A stretch of DNA of 64,000 nucleotides from Virgibacillus salexigens (GCF_014905415.1 NZ_BNEO01000004.1:62001-126000); one strand, 5' to 3'. Counted from the stretch's first letter, positions 53,833 to 64,000 are shown. Numbers and translations are program-made. Notes: generated by a model from the sequence alone, not told the origin.

Positions 53833-56685
53833 GTGGCACAGCGCGAAGAATCTAATGAGAGATTCTGGTCAGAATTTCATGGTCCAAACATGGGGTATGT
53901 AGAAGAACAATATGAATTGTATAAAGAGGATCCAGAGGCAGTAGATCCATCCATTAAGAAAATGTTCGATGAGCATGGAGCCCCACAATGGTTATCCCAA
54001 TCAACTGTTTCAGCCGAGGCACCGTCTCAGGCTACATCTATAAATGACGTAAAAAAACTCACCTCAGCAATGAAACTTGTTGAGGCTATTCGTCGTTTCG
54101 GACATTTGGAAGCAGATATATATCCAGTTGGTCATAGAGGTCGAAAATCTGAATTAGTAGAAGCATCAACTTACGGTTTATCGGATGAAGATCTAAAAAG
54201 TATGCCAGCTGCATGGTTATGGGAAAAAGCACCAAGTAATGTTGAAAACGGGTTAGATGTTATTAAAGAATTGAAGAAATATTATTCAGGTACCATTACA
54301 TTTGAGTACGATCATGTAAATAATGATGACGAACGCAAATGGTTGTTGGATTTGATAGAATCGGGAAATGCCCGATTGGAACTATCGAATGAAGAAAAGG
54401 TTAAATTACTTGAACGCCTTACACATGTAGAAGGGTTTGAGAGCTTTTTACAAAAGACGTTTGTTGGCCAAAAAAGATTTTCTATTGAAGGTTTAGAGGC
54501 TATGGTACCGATGCTCGACCAAATTGTTAAATATGCAAGAAATGATAAGGTCGAAAACATTATGATGGGAATGGCGCATCGGGGACGTTTAGCAGTATTA
54601 GCCCATGTTTTGGGAAAACCATATGATAAGATTTTTTCTGAATTTCACCACTCTCCGAACAAGGAGCTTATTCCATCTGAAGGTTCAATGGGAATTAATT
54701 ATGGTTGGACTGGTGATGTGAAGTATCATTATGGTGCAACCAAAGAACCAGGCGATGAGAATACAACTCGAATTCGTTTGGCTCATAATCCATCTCATTT
54801 AGAATTTGTTAATCCAGTGGTAGAGGGATTTGCTCGTGCTGCTCAAGATGATCGGACAGAAAGCGGTTATCCAAAGCAAGACACGAATAAGGCAGTTCCT
54901 GTAGTTATTCATGGTGATGCGGCTTTTATCGGCGAAGGAGTTGTTGCCGAAACGTTAAACATGAGTGGATTACCAGGTTATTCTACGGGAGGATCACTTC
55001 ATATAATAGCGAATAACCTTGTAGGATATACGACGGATCAAGTAGATGGACGATCAACTCGTTATGCAAGTGATTTGGCGAAAGGATTTGAAATACCTAT
55101 TATACACGTTAATGCAGATGATCCAATTGCATGTGTATCTGCTGTGAAGATTGCTTACGAATATCGCCAGAAATTCCATAAAGATTTTCTAATCGATTTA
55201 GTTGGGTACCGCCGTTATGGTCATAATGAGATGGATGAACCACGAATGACACAACCAGGTCTTTATGAAGAAATTGATAAGCATCCAACGGCTGCCAATG
55301 TTTTTGCTAAAGTGCTCGAAGAAAAAGGAATTGCAAGTGCTGATAAATTTAAAGAAATTAAAGATAAAGCAGAACAAGAATTACGTGAAATATATAATAA
55401 TATGAAAGAAAATGAAACGGGTGAATGTGTTTCAAAACCAATGCCTGAAGCCTTAACCAATGGCTTGGATCAATTTGAAACGGCAGTTGACTTAGATACA
55501 TTAAAAGAGTTAAATGAAGGATTAATGCATCGTCCGGGAGGTTTTAATAGCTATAAAAAGCTTGAGAAAATACTCAAACGCCGTCAAAACTCCTTAGAAG
55601 AAGGTGGAAAAGCGGATTGGGGCACTGGAGAGGCACTGGCATATGCATCTATCTTGAAAGATGGCATTCCTATTCGTTTAACTGGTCAAGATACAGAGCG
55701 TGGGACATTTGCACATCGTCATCTGGTTATTCATGATGTGAAATCGAATGAAAAATTTAGTCCAATGCATACGTTAAAAGATGCTCATGCATCTTTTGAT
55801 ATTCGTAATAGCCCGTTATCTGAAGCAGGTGTGTTAGGCTATGAGTATGGGTATAGTGTTCAGGCGACAAATACGTTAGTTTTATGGGAGGCGCAATTTG
55901 GTGATTTTGCCAATGCAGCGCAGGTAGTATTTGATCAGTTTATTTCCGCTGCTCGTGCAAAGTGGGGAGAGAAATCCAATATGGTGATGCTGCTTCCTCA
56001 TGGATATGAAGGGCAAGGTCCAGAACACTCAAGCGCTCGCTTAGAACGTTTCTTACAAATGGCGGCAGAGAATAACTGGATTGTTGCTTATGTAACTTCA
56101 TCTGCACAGTTCTTCCATTTAATTCGCAGGCAAGCAGCTTTAAGAAATCGCGAAGAAGCAAGACCTTTAGTTGTTATGACACCAAAAAGTAGTTTAATTC
56201 GAAATCAACGGATTGCATCCGCTGCAGAAGAATTTACAGAAGGTAAGTTCCAGCCATTGCGCGAACAGCCTAATTTAAAAGTAAGCAAGAAAAATGCTAC
56301 ACGCCTGTTAATTGGAAGCGGGAAAGTAATGGTTGATATAGAAGAGGCGATGGAACATTCGGAAGAAAAATTTGATTGGTTACGTGTATTACGATTGGAA
56401 CAAATCTATCCATTTCCTAAGAAACAATTAGAGAAAGAATTAAAGGCATTGCCAAATCTTGAAGAAATTGTTTGGGTTCAGGAAGAACCGAAAAACATGG
56501 GTAGTTGGGATTTTGTAGATGATTATTTAAGGGAATTATTAGAAGATGATCAGTCATTGCGTTATATTGGACGACCAAATCGTTCAGCACCATCTGTTGG
56601 TGTTCCAAATGTGCATAAAACAGAGCAAAATCAAATCGTACAACAAGCGATTAGCCCATCAAAAGGAGGAGATTCCAATGAATGA
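53833..56685 (+). CDS. odhA: 2-oxoglutarate dehydrogenase E1 component
   Basis: This 950-residue thiamine-diphosphate enzyme decarboxylates 2-oxoglutarate in the TCA cycle. It has the N-terminal E1o segment ([20 protein letters not shown]), the HRGRLAVL substrate block, the ThDP motif [18 protein letters not shown] and [14 protein letters not shown], and a C-terminal transketolase domain with [13 protein letters not shown] and [17 protein letters not shown] at 53833 is the likely start, with a GGGGG site about nine bases upstream. It overlaps odhB by 8 bp. Confidence 0.96.
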   Translation: MAQREESNERFWSEFHGPNMGYVEEQYELYKEDPEAVDPSIKKMFDEHGAPQWLSQSTVSAEAPSQATSINDVKKLTSAMKLVEAIRRFGHLEADIYPVGHRGRKSELVEASTYGLSDEDLKSMPAAWLWEKAPSNVENGLDVIKELKKYYSGTITFEYDHVNNDDERKWLLDLIESGNARLELSNEEKVKLLERLTHVEGFESFLQKTFVGQKRFSIEGLEAMVPMLDQIVKYARNDKVENIMMGMAHRGRLAVLAHVLGKPYDKIFSEFHHSPNKELIPSEGSMGINYGWTGDVKYHYGATKEPGDENTTRIRLAHNPSHLEFVNPVVEGFARAAQDDRTESGYPKQDTNKAVPVVIHGDAAFIGEGVVAETLNMSGLPGYSTGGSLHIIANNLVGYTTDQVDGRSTRYASDLAKGFEIPIIHVNADDPIACVSAVKIAYEYRQKFHKDFLIDLVGYRRYGHNEMDEPRMTQPGLYEEIDKHPTAANVFAKVLEEKGIASADKFKEIKDKAEQELREIYNNMKENETGECVSKPMPEALTNGLDQFETAVDLDTLKELNEGLMHRPGGFNSYKKLEKILKRRQNSLEEGGKADWGTGEALAYASILKDGIPIRLTGQDTERGTFAHRHLVIHDVKSNEKFSPMHTLKDAHASFDIRNSPLSEAGVLGYEYGYSVQATNTLVLWEAQFGDFANAAQVVFDQFISAARAKWGEKSNMVMLLPHGYEGQGPEHSSARLERFLQMAAENNWIVAYVTSSAQFFHLIRRQAALRNREEARPLVVMTPKSSLIRNQRIASAAEEFTEGKFQPLREQPNLKVSKKNATRLLIGSGKVMVDIEEAMEHSEEKFDWLRVLRLEQIYPFPKKQLEKELKALPNLEEIVWVQEEPKNMGSWDFVDDYLRELLEDDQSLRYIGRPNRSAPSVGVPNVHKTEQNQIVQQAISPSKGGDSNE

Positions 56686-57937
56686 AATTAAAGTACCAGA
56701 GCTAGCTGAATCGATTACCGAAGGAACCATTGCAGAGTGGTTGGTTAAAAAAGGGGATAATATTGAAAAAGGTGACCCAGTAGTAGAGTTAGAAACGGAT
56801 AAAGTAAATGTGGAAGTCAACTCCGACTTCTCAGGAGTTATTACCGAAATTATCCGTGAAGAGGGTGATGATGTAGAGGTTGGTGACATTATCGCGAAAA
56901 TTGACGAAAATAGCGAAGCAGGTGGGGATACTTCACAAGAAGAAAATGAGCCTGCCGAATCAAAAGCAAAAGAGAATGAGCAGAAAAAAGAGGAACCAAA
57001 ACAAGAAGACAAGCAAGCGGATAAAGAAGAAACACAATCAAAAGGAGATGTCATTGCTTCTCCAGCAGCAAGAAAACGTGCTCGTGAATTAAACATAGAC
57101 TTAAGTAAAGTGAGTCCACGCGATCCATTAGGAAGGATTCGTCCAGAGGATGTGGATGCAGCTGCTAGCAGTTCTAAGGAAAATACCAAACCAGCAAAAG
57201 AGGATAAAAAATCAAAAGAAAAAACAGAATTTGATAAGCCAGTTGAGCGGGTGAAAATGTCTCGTCGTCGCCAAACAATTGCTAAACGTCTAGTGGATGT
57301 ACAACATGAAGCTGCGATGTTAACAACATTCAACGAAGTTGATCTAACGAACGTAATGAAACTCCGTAGTGAAAGAAAAGAAAAATTTATTGAAAAACAC
57401 GGTGTTAAATTAGGGTTTATGTCTTTCTTTACTAAAGCAGTTGTAGGTGCTTTGAAAGAATTTCCGCTATTAAATGCTGAGATACAAGACAATGAAATTG
57501 TTATTAAAAAATTCTACGATATTGGTATTGCAGTATCTACAGATGATGGTTTAGTTGTTCCAGTTGTGCGCGACGCTGATCGTTTAGATTTTGCAGGTGT
57601 CGAAAAAGAAATTGGTAATCTCGGTAAAAAGGCTCGTGATAAGAAGCTGGAAATGAGTGAACTGCAAGGCGGTTCATTTACGATAACAAATGGTGGAACG
57701 TTTGGCTCTATGTTGTCTACGCCAATTCTGAACGCTCCGCAAGTTGGAATTCTCGGCATGCATAATATCCAAAAACGTGCAATGGTTATGCCAGACGATA
57801 GCATCGAAGTACGCCCAATGATGTATATTGCTCTATCCTATGACCATCGAATTGTTGACGGAAAAGAAGCTGTACAGTTCCTAGTTCGTGTGAAACAATT
57901 GCTTGAAGATCCTTATGATTTATTACTTGAAGGATAA
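56678..57937 (+). CDS. odhB: Dihydrolipoyl succinyltransferase (E2 of 2-oxoglutarate dehydrogenase)
   Basis: This 419-residue E2 has one lipoyl domain (lipoyl Lys in [11 protein letters not shown], about residue 43), a very charged Glu/Lys/Gln-rich linker (about 85-128), a peripheral-subunit-binding domain ([19 protein letters not shown]) and the catalytic acyltransferase domain ending with His and Asp in [17 protein letters not shown] 56678 lies inside the end of odhA after AAAGGAGG. The E3 subunit is not encoded here. Confidence 0.96.
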   Translation: MNEIKVPELAESITEGTIAEWLVKKGDNIEKGDPVVELETDKVNVEVNSDFSGVITEIIREEGDDVEVGDIIAKIDENSEAGGDTSQEENEPAESKAKENEQKKEEPKQEDKQADKEETQSKGDVIASPAARKRARELNIDLSKVSPRDPLGRIRPEDVDAAASSSKENTKPAKEDKKSKEKTEFDKPVERVKMSRRRQTIAKRLVDVQHEAAMLTTFNEVDLTNVMKLRSERKEKFIEKHGVKLGFMSFFTKAVVGALKEFPLLNAEIQDNEIVIKKFYDIGIAVSTDDGLVVPVVRDADRLDFAGVEKEIGNLGKKARDKKLEMSELQGGSFTITNGGTFGSMLSTPILNAPQVGILGMHNIQKRAMVMPDDSIEVRPMMYIALSYDHRIVDGKEAVQFLVRVKQLLEDPYDLLLEG

Positions 57938-57949
57938 TGAAATGTTTAA

Positions 57950-57977
57950 AAAGCCTTGCTTAAAGCAAGGCTTTTTT
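57950..57977 (+). terminator. Terminator after odhB
   Basis: AAAGCCTTGC pairs with GCAAGGCTTT around a four-base loop, followed by a T run, 12 bp after the stop. Confidence 0.9.
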
Positions 57978-58119
57978 TGTGGTAAGATCTTAATTATTGG
58001 TTAAAATAGGGCTAATTCTTTCATGTAAAAGATACAAAGCATTTTATCTTGCATTAAAACTTAAAAACGAATATTATATTAAATGTTGTCGATTTTATTC
58101 GGAAAGAAAGGTGCTATCT

Positions 58120-59412
58120 TTGAAGAATTTATTTAGATTAACGGAAAACAATACAAATATCCAAACAGAAATAGTTGCCGGTTTGACTACATTTTTAACA
58201 ATGGTTTATATTATCGTTGTTAATCCTGCTATTCTGTCTGCAGCGGGGGTACCATTTGAACAAGTATTTATGGCAACGATTATATCGGCAGTAGTTGGAA
58301 CACTATGTATGGGATTTTTTGCAAACTATCCAATTGCTATTGCTCCTGGGATGGGGTTAAATGCATATTTTGCCAGTGTCGTTGCAGCAGAAGGTCTCTC
58401 GTATCAAACTGTATTTGGTACTGTATTTGTGGCTGGTATTTTATTTATACTACTTAGTTTAACAACATTGCGGGAAACTTTAATAAAAGCAATACCGTCT
58501 TCACTAAAGTATGGTATTACTTCGGGCATTGGCTTATTCATTGCATTTAACGGGTTGAAAATGGCTGGTATTGTTGCTCCAAATGAAGCCAACATTGTTG
58601 GATTAGGGGACTTACATCAGCCAATGACATTATTAACATTGATCGGTTTGTTTATTACCCTTATTTTATTTGTCTGGAACATGAAGGGTGCCTTATTTAT
58701 TGGTATGCTAATAACTACAATTATAGCTATTTTTACAGGACAATTATCGTTCAGTGAAGGATACATATCAACTCCACCAACACCTGTATTTTTTGATCTT
58801 GATATTGCCGGTGTGTTTAGTCAAAGTCTATATACGATTGTCTTTGCATTTCTTCTCGTAACAATATTTGATACAACGGGAACAATGATTGGTGTAGCTG
58901 AACAAGCAGGATTTATGAAAAATGGGAATATGCCACGTGCAAAGGCTGCACTATTATCTGATGCTACTGCAACTACCGTTGGTTCTATGTTTGGGACAAG
59001 CCCTTCAACTGCTTACATTGAATCTACTTCTGGAGTGGCTGCTGGTGGTCGAACTGGCTTAACTTCTGTAATTGTAGCTTTGTTATTTGCACTGTCGATA
59101 TTTTTTACTCCCATTATTAGTGCAGTGGCAAATATACCAGCAATTACTTCACCAGTACTAATCATAGTTGGTTGTTTTATGATGGAAGGATTAGCAAAAA
59201 TAAATTGGAAATCGTTTGTTGAGGCTTTTCCAGCGTTTGCTATTATTCTATCCATGCCACTTACTTCTAGCATTGCCACTGGAATATCCATAGGATTTAT
59301 CACTTACCCTCTATTAAAGTTGGTATGCGGAAGGGGAAAAGAAGTCCATTGGCTACTTTATTTGTTTGGTGTAATTTTTATTATCCAGATGGCTTTTTTT
59401 CCTACCCATTAA
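58120..59412 (+). CDS. Guanine/hypoxanthine permease, AzgA-type (NCS2/PbuG-like)
   Basis: This 430-residue membrane carrier has the AzgA/PbuG marks TEIVAGLTTFLTMVYIIVVN, ANYPIAIAPGMGLNAYFA and FGTSPSTAYIESTSGVAAGG. About 12-14 membrane segments are seen. Unlike the pbuG of Bacillus subtilis it has no purine riboswitch in front; the leader shows only AAAGGTG and a TTG start at 58120. The longer frame from 57997 has no ribosome site and an atypical N-terminus. Confidence 0.9.
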   Translation: MKNLFRLTENNTNIQTEIVAGLTTFLTMVYIIVVNPAILSAAGVPFEQVFMATIISAVVGTLCMGFFANYPIAIAPGMGLNAYFASVVAAEGLSYQTVFGTVFVAGILFILLSLTTLRETLIKAIPSSLKYGITSGIGLFIAFNGLKMAGIVAPNEANIVGLGDLHQPMTLLTLIGLFITLILFVWNMKGALFIGMLITTIIAIFTGQLSFSEGYISTPPTPVFFDLDIAGVFSQSLYTIVFAFLLVTIFDTTGTMIGVAEQAGFMKNGNMPRAKAALLSDATATTVGSMFGTSPSTAYIESTSGVAAGGRTGLTSVIVALLFALSIFFTPIISAVANIPAITSPVLIIVGCFMMEGLAKINWKSFVEAFPAFAIILSMPLTSSIATGISIGFITYPLLKLVCGRGKEVHWLLYLFGVIFIIQMAFFPTH

Positions 59413-59426
59413 TTCGTTACAATGGT

Positions 59427-59458
59427 CTCAATAACTCCTAGGTTATTGAGGCTTTTTT
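59427..59458 (+). terminator. Terminator after the AzgA-type permease gene
   Basis: CTCAATAAC pairs with GTTATTGAG around a six-base loop, followed by GC and six T residues. Confidence 0.85.
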
Positions 59459-59620
59459 AATTATAAATAAGTGGCTACAGATCAACCGAGAGACGGTGCA
59501 ACAGTAATTCGATTATATTAAATAGTCGCGTCACCCTTAAGCCTTGAAATCGACGTTTTTTACAAACGAATAGGAAAACAAAATAGTGTAGTTTTTTAAA
59601 TTGACAGAAAAAACAATCTC

Positions 59621-59649
59621 TTGCATGACGTCAGACAACTTGGTACAAT
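59621..59649 (+). promoter_or_regulatory. Sigma-A promoter for the NupC-type gene
   Basis: TTGCAT and TACAAT are separated by 17 bases. The spacer begins within the palindrome TGACGTCA, a possible regulator site. Another TTGACA lies 20 bp further upstream. Confidence 0.6.
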
Positions 59650-59702
59650 GACCTATGAAACAAAAAGAATGAAAACAGTTACAAAAAAGGGAGGCAATCA
59701 GT

Positions 59703-60890
59703 GTGGGAATAATTCTAGGATTATTGGCAATTGTCATTGTCCTGGGACTAGCTTTTTTAATGTCGAATGATAAAAAGAACATAAATTATAAAGGCATTGG
59801 AATCATGTTAGTCTTACAACTTTTGATTACCCTGTTCATGTTTAGAACAGAGATTGGTCAGAAAGTTATTACTGGTATTTCGGCAGGTTTTAATAAATTA
59901 ATTGAGTTTGGTACGGAAGGTATTAATTTTGTAGTAGGTGGGTTTGTTACAGAAGAAGGCGGCGTATTTTTCTTCAATGTTCTACTATTAATTATCTTCT
60001 TTGCAACGTTGCTATCTGTATTAACTTATCTTCGTATTCTTCCACCACTTATTAAATACTTCGGTGGGTTAATTTCTAAAATAACGGGTTTACCTAGAGT
60101 AGAATCATTTAACGCCGTTAATAGTATATTTTTTGGACAATCAGAAGCGTTAATTGCTATTCGCTCACAGTTCCATCATTTAAATGATAATCGATTGTAT
60201 ATTGTAAGTGCTTCTGCAATGGGATCTGTATCTGCTTCTATTGTTGGAGCATATTTACAAATATTACCAGCTGAGTATGTATTGGTAGCACTTCCTTTGA
60301 ATATGTTAAGTGCGTTAATGATATCTTCAGTTATTGCACCTGTAAAAGTACCAAAGGAAGAAGATGTGGTAGACATCAAGGATGTAACGAATGATCGAAG
60401 CATTTTTGAGGCAATGGGTAATGGTGCACTTGAAGGTGGTAAGATTGCCTTAATTGTAGCCGCTATGTTAATCGCATTCATCGCTTCATTAGAATTAGTC
60501 AATTGGTTAATTCAGTTGATATTTGCCGGAGTTACGCTTCAAGAAATCTTAGGTTATGTTTTAGCTCCTATTGGAATGCTTATGGGAATTTCACCGAGTG
60601 AAGTTGTTCAGGCTGGTTCGATTATGGGAACAAAAATTGTAACAAATGAATTTGTTGCTATGCTGCAATTTCAACCAATGTTAGAATCCATGTCAGAAAA
60701 AACAATCGGTATTGTATCTGTATTCCTAACCAGTTTCGCGAACTTCTCATCGATTGGGATTATTGCAGGAACAGTGAAAGGGATCGATGCTAAAAAAGCA
60801 GTTAGTGTTTCTGGATTTGGAATGAAATTATTAATTGGTGCGACATTGGCATCAATTTTATCAGCTTCTATTGTTGGCTTATTCCTATAA
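59703..60890 (+). CDS. nupC: Concentrative nucleoside transporter (NupC/CNT family)
   Basis: This 395-residue CNT carrier imports nucleosides with a cation. The family core is GLPRVESFNAVNSIFFGQSE (about 136-155), followed by MGSVSASIVGAYLQILP and, near the C-terminus, SFANFSSIGIIAGTVKGID. GTG 59703 follows GGGAGGC at about six bases. It is monocistronic with a promoter and a terminator. It complements the purine-base permeases in this window. Confidence 0.9.
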   Translation: MGIILGLLAIVIVLGLAFLMSNDKKNINYKGIGIMLVLQLLITLFMFRTEIGQKVITGISAGFNKLIEFGTEGINFVVGGFVTEEGGVFFFNVLLLIIFFATLLSVLTYLRILPPLIKYFGGLISKITGLPRVESFNAVNSIFFGQSEALIAIRSQFHHLNDNRLYIVSASAMGSVSASIVGAYLQILPAEYVLVALPLNMLSALMISSVIAPVKVPKEEDVVDIKDVTNDRSIFEAMGNGALEGGKIALIVAAMLIAFIASLELVNWLIQLIFAGVTLQEILGYVLAPIGMLMGISPSEVVQAGSIMGTKIVTNEFVAMLQFQPMLESMSEKTIGIVSVFLTSFANFSSIGIIAGTVKGIDAKKAVSVSGFGMKLLIGATLASILSASIVGLFL

Positions 60891-60909
60891 TAATATATCT
60901 TCGTTTACG

Positions 60910-60944
60910 TACGCTTGAGCCAATATGGACAAGCGTATTTTTTT
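60910..60944 (+). terminator. Terminator after nupC-like gene
   Basis: TACGCTTG pairs with CAAGCGTA around a 12-base loop, followed by seven T residues. The next 100 bp are GC-richer but show no gene. Confidence 0.8.
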
Positions 60945-61084
60945 ATTGTTTAGGACTGTATAAAATTCTATAATGGTGGACAACTAACCACGTAATCTAG
61001 CAGCGGGCCTAAAGGATGCAAGTCTTGCCGAGGTCGCGGTCGCCTAGAACGTGGAATTAGCCAGCCTTCCTTAATAAACCTGGC

Positions 61085-61122
61085 AAAAAAACTGTTGCAG
61101 AATCTAGATAGTTCTGCAACAG
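61085..61122 (-). terminator. Terminator after MATE gene
   Basis: On the minus strand CTGTTGCAGAA pairs with TTCTGCAACAG around a nine-base loop, followed by a run of T residues. Confidence 0.88.
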
Positions 61123-61136
61123 TGGTAATATCAATT

Positions 61137-62510
61137 TTATATTTTCTCTGTCTCTACTCCTTTCAAACGTACATATTTCCTTTGTAAGTAAAGCAGTCTC
61201 CCCAATAATGCAATGGCTCCACAAGTCAAGCCGGTTATAATACCGACCCAATATCCAAATGGTTCGAGAGCTGTGTAGTTTGCTAATAGCCATCCAACAG
61301 GAAGACCAATAATCCAATAGGAAATCAAGGCCATTATTAGGGTTATATTGACATCTTTATATCCACGAAGCGCCCCTTGTATAGGAGCTCCAAAGGCGTC
61401 AGCCAACTGAAAGAATATCGCATAAAATAAGAATTGCTTGGTTAATTCAATTACTTCGGGGTTTGAGTTATATAAGGCAGCAACCCAATCTCTGGTAATG
61501 TATATTACAAACCCTGCAAATAATGCAATAAAAATCCCGCCACTAATTCCGATATAGCCATAGGTTCTTGCGTCCTTAAAACGTTTCGCTCCAATCTCAA
61601 AACCAATTGCTATCGTTAGAGCCATACCAACACTAAGCGGGATCATATATAGTAAAGAAGCGAAATTAATGGCTGCTTGATGCGCAGCGATCGTATAGGT
61701 ACTGTATACACTCATAAAAAGCGTTACGGCTGAAAAAATACTCGTTTCAAAAAACATAGCAAAACCAATCGGAATTCCAATCTTTAATTGATCCCACCAT
61801 ACAGCAATAGAGGGTCTAACCCAATTGGTTAAAATGGAAAATCTGCGAAATGGGTGGATATGGTAGATAACAATTAATGATATGATACCTACTAACCAAT
61901 ACGTTACGGATGTTGCTATACCAGCTCCAATCCCACCGTAGGCAGGGACACCAAACTTGCCAAAAATAAAGATATAATTAAAAAATAAATTTAAAGGTAA
62001 CGATAGTAAAATGATGAACATCGAGATACGTGTTTGACCAAGTGCGTCAATAAAACAGCGAATGGTATTAAAAATAAATAACGGGATAATCCCTGTTCCT
62101 AGTGCAATTAGATAATATTTAGCTGTACGTTGTACACCACTTTCTAAATCCATCATGTTCAATATCGGGTTTAGCAGTATCCCGCCAATGATACATACGA
62201 TAACTGCGAGTATGGTAGACAAGTAAATCGCCTGTTGAACTTTATGAGAAACTTGGTTATTTGAATTCGCACCAATTAGTTGAGCAATAATTGGAGTGAT
62301 GGCTAATAAGATCCCATTAATTCCTGTAAATATGGGGACCCAAAGGCTAGAGCCAATTGCTACTCCTGCAAGATCTATTGCACCAGCGCGACCTGACATG
62401 ACAGTATCAAATATGTTCATTAAATACATACTTACTTGGGTAATGAGTATCGGGATTAAAATAATACCAAATAGCTTAAATTTTTCTTTGATGGTTGTTG
62501 TTGGATACAT
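61137..62510 (-). CDS. MATE-family multidrug exporter (NorM-like)
   Basis: This 457-residue cation/drug antiporter has about 12 membrane segments. MATE marks are MSGRAGAIDLAGVAIGSSLW (about 38-57), GLPVGWLLA near the C-terminus, and the repeated LIGANSNNQVSHKVQQ and IGAKRFKDARTYGYIG loops of the two halves. It would remove cationic compounds. AAGGAAGAG precedes the ATG. No regulator lies beside it. Confidence 0.9.
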   Translation of the reverse strand: MYPTTTIKEKFKLFGIILIPILITQVSMYLMNIFDTVMSGRAGAIDLAGVAIGSSLWVPIFTGINGILLAITPIIAQLIGANSNNQVSHKVQQAIYLSTILAVIVCIIGGILLNPILNMMDLESGVQRTAKYYLIALGTGIIPLFIFNTIRCFIDALGQTRISMFIILLSLPLNLFFNYIFIFGKFGVPAYGGIGAGIATSVTYWLVGIISLIVIYHIHPFRRFSILTNWVRPSIAVWWDQLKIGIPIGFAMFFETSIFSAVTLFMSVYSTYTIAAHQAAINFASLLYMIPLSVGMALTIAIGFEIGAKRFKDARTYGYIGISGGIFIALFAGFVIYITRDWVAALYNSNPEVIELTKQFLFYAIFFQLADAFGAPIQGALRGYKDVNITLIMALISYWIIGLPVGWLLANYTALEPFGYWVGIITGLTCGAIALLGRLLYLQRKYVRLKGVETEKI

Positions 62511-62611
62511 AATTCTCTTCCTTTTTCGAGTATTTTCTAATAGGATAGAAGAGGAACAAAAATATTATACCGTTTTATGAAGCAGTTTGAAAGAAGGGAC
62601 GTTAACATCAT

Positions 62612-63685
62612 ATGAATAAAAAAAGGATACTGTTTACAGGTGGAGGAACAGCAGGCCATGTAATTGTAAATTTAGCGCTAATCCCATACTACCAAGAACA
62701 GGGATGGGAAATTGATTATATAGGATCTAAAGAAGGTATCGAACGGAATTTGGTTAGCGAGCTAGATGAAGTCACATACCATCCGATTTCTACGGGAAAA
62801 TTGAGAAGGTATATATCGAAGGAAAATATAAAAGATCCATTTAAAGTATTAAAAGGTACTTTACAAGCAATAAATATCTTAAGGAAACGGAAACCATCTG
62901 TAATATTTTCTAAAGGTGGATTTGTATCTGTTCCTGTCATGCTGGCAGCTAAACTAACTGGTGTTCCAGCAGTGGTACATGAATCTGATTATACACCGGG
63001 CTTAGCCAATAAAATTGCCATGCCATTTGCACAAAAAGTATTAGCAACATTTCCAGAGACCCTTTCGTACCTTCCGGAGAAAAAATCTGAATACGTTGGT
63101 GCAGTCATACGTGATGAATTATTTCAAGGCAGTAGACAAAATGGTCTGGATATAACGGGCTTATCAGGTGAAAAACCGGTACTTTTGATTATGGGAGGCA
63201 GTGGCGGCTCTGAAAAAATAAACGAAACCGTTCGAAATTGTCTTCCGCAATTACTACCATTTTTACAAATCATTCATATTTGTGGTCATAGTAAAATGGA
63301 TACAGAAATTAACGAACCAGGTTATAGGCAATTTGAATACATTAATGAGGAATTAAAAGATATGTTTGCTGCAAGTGATTTTGTGCTTTCTAGGGCTGGT
63401 TCAAATGCTATCTTTGAATTTTTAGCTTTACAGTTGCCAATGCTGTTAATTCCATTATCTCGTCAGGCTAGTCGTGGTGATCAGATTATTAATGCAAAAT
63501 CATTTGCAGAGCGGCGTTATGCCAGAGTTTTAGAAGAGGAAGCCTTAACAGATGAGGCACTAATAGAAGAAATCAAGCAATTAACAAAATCAGCGCCAGT
63601 AATGGTTGATGCAATGAAACAATATAAAACAGAAAAAGCCAAGGATCGTGTAATCGAAATCATATCCGAGGTAAGAAAAAAATAA
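62612..63685 (+). CDS. murG: MurG-type UDP-GlcNAc:lipid I N-acetylglucosaminyltransferase
   Basis: This 357-residue GT-B glycosyltransferase converts lipid I to lipid II on the inner membrane face. Motifs are the N-terminal FTGGGTAGHVIVNLAL, the GGFVSVPVMLAA loop, LIMGGSGGSEKIN and the UDP-GlcNAc pocket SRAGSNAIFEFLALQLPMLL followed by a DQIINA motif. It stands alone, outside any division/cell-wall cluster, so it may be the second MurG type found in several Bacillaceae. GAAGGGACGTT precedes the ATG. Confidence 0.88.
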   Translation: MNKKRILFTGGGTAGHVIVNLALIPYYQEQGWEIDYIGSKEGIERNLVSELDEVTYHPISTGKLRRYISKENIKDPFKVLKGTLQAINILRKRKPSVIFSKGGFVSVPVMLAAKLTGVPAVVHESDYTPGLANKIAMPFAQKVLATFPETLSYLPEKKSEYVGAVIRDELFQGSRQNGLDITGLSGEKPVLLIMGGSGGSEKINETVRNCLPQLLPFLQIIHICGHSKMDTEINEPGYRQFEYINEELKDMFAASDFVLSRAGSNAIFEFLALQLPMLLIPLSRQASRGDQIINAKSFAERRYARVLEEEALTDEALIEEIKQLTKSAPVMVDAMKQYKTEKAKDRVIEIISEVRKK

Positions 63686-63707
63686 AAAGGCATGATAAAT
63701 AAATTAC

Positions 63708-63734
63708 AAAGGGAGCTTGTGGATAGCTCCCTTT
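63708..63734. terminator. Bidirectional terminator between murG and the germination gene
   Basis: AAAGGGAGCT pairs with AGCTCCCTTT around a seven-base loop between convergent genes. Confidence 0.8.
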
Positions 63735-63746
63735 ACCTATGCAGCA

Positions 63747-64000
63747 TCATCTAATCGTTCCGTATTCAACGATTTTTACATCTACCTTGTAATCCACGTC
63801 TATTTCAGGGTAGAGCTCATGCCATTGATCTCTTTTTAATTCCCCATTATTTTTATTAATTCGGTAAATTTCTCCGTATCCAAATGGATCTGCTTTCATT
63901 TTTTGTGTTTGTGTTAATAATTCTTCATACTGCTTTTTTACTTGTTTTTCAATTTGTTCTTCAAGTGTTGAAGTAACTTCTTCATTAGCTAAATCTAATT
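63747..64000 (-). CDS. Spore germination protein, Ger(x)C family, C-terminal part (runs off the window)
   Basis: The minus strand reads open from the window edge to a TGA at 63747-63749. The 84 visible residues include EEQIEKQVKKQYEELLTQTQ, then KADPFGYGEIYRINK, a WHELYPEIDVDYKV segment and a final KIVEYGTIR. The DPFGFGE-x-W(H)-P-V-x-V order is the C-terminal signature of GerAC-type lipoproteins, the C subunit of spore germinant receptors. The rest of the gene lies beyond position 64000. Confidence 0.82.
   Translation of the reverse strand, partial: LDLANEEVTSTLEEQIEKQVKKQYEELLTQTQKMKADPFGYGEIYRINKNNGELKRDQWHELYPEIDVDYKVDVKIVEYGTIR

Noticed and set aside
56659-57492. Long (277-residue) open frame antisense to odhB
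   Set aside because: Ser-rich antisense shadow of the Lys/Glu-rich odhB linker; no ribosome site.
57997-58119. N-terminal extension of the AzgA-type permease
   Set aside because: No ribosome site before 57997; AAAGGTG directly before TTG 58120 gives a normal family N-terminus.
60950-61075. GC-richer stretch with CCACG...CGTGG ends
   Set aside because: Only five-base arms and no matching copy found in the window; not enough to call an element.

Overview
The window looks like a chromosomal segment of a halotolerant, spore-forming Bacillaceae bacterium of the Oceanobacillus/Virgibacillus type. The DNA is AT-rich with sigma-A promoters and strong AGGAGG ribosome sites. It has S-box, T-box and purine riboswitches, a complete ectoine hydroxylase gene (ectD), ribose uptake genes, 2-oxoglutarate dehydrogenase genes and, at the right edge, the end of a Ger(x)C spore-germinant receptor gene. 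I see no prophage, integrase, transposase or CRISPR array. Most of the window is ordinary housekeeping chromosome.

Layout. 0.5-3.1 kb: a sulfonate/nitrate-type ABC importer on the minus strand, divergent from ectD (3.3-4.2 kb), which has a sigma-B-like promoter. 4.3-9.6 kb: a decayed HxlR-type regulator, branched-chain aminotransferase, a HAD phosphatase, and a class V aminotransferase-serA pair. 9.9-11.3 kb: a short CstA-family carrier. 11.7-16.3 kb: rbsR and rbsACB (no rbsK or rbsD), with promoter and operator in front of rbsR. 16.5-17.8 kb: a MetE-like methyltransferase under a SAM-I riboswitch. 18-24.6 kb: aldo/keto reductase, CBS-domain protein, DEDDh exonuclease, acyl-CoA synthetase, two tiny genes, a candidate non-coding RNA, an arylamine N-acetyltransferase and a VOC protein. 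24.7-26.8 kb: guanine riboswitch-xpt-pbuX. 27-33.5 kb: Cu/Zn superoxide dismutase-like protein, two drug-type exporters, a phosphotransferase-like protein, a quinone reductase and a mismatch-type DNA glycosylase. 33.7-35.5 kb: a hairpin-rich element followed by a T-box leader controlling a DUF62 S-adenosylmethionine hydrolase-like gene. 35.8-40 kb: YhgE/Pip protein, DinB-like protein and an alpha/beta hydrolase. 40.3-44.6 kb: carAB, probably the arginine-regulated copy. 44.9-48.5 kb (minus strand): S9 peptidase, P-loop kinase-like protein and D-amino-acid aminotransferase. 48.8-53.3 kb: tRNA-Gly, an ABC-class ATPase, queG, an amidase and trmL. 53.4-57.9 kb: a 33-residue membrane peptide gene and odhAB. 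58-63.7 kb: purine and nucleoside permeases, a MATE exporter and a second-type murG.

Methionine and sulfur control is a visible theme: S-box on the MetE-like gene, T-box (best read as a Met specifier) on the SAM hydrolase-like gene, and a possible sulfur-repressor site in front of the ABC importer. Purine salvage is another: riboswitch-controlled xpt-pbuX, an AzgA-type permease and a NupC-type nucleoside permease. A dispersed intergenic repeat of about 210 bp occurs four times, two full and two shortened, and its central hairpin shows a compensatory base change. Gene starts were moved from the longest reading frame wherever a ribosome site or promoter decided the matter. All functional calls come from motifs and family knowledge read by eye; no database search was run.
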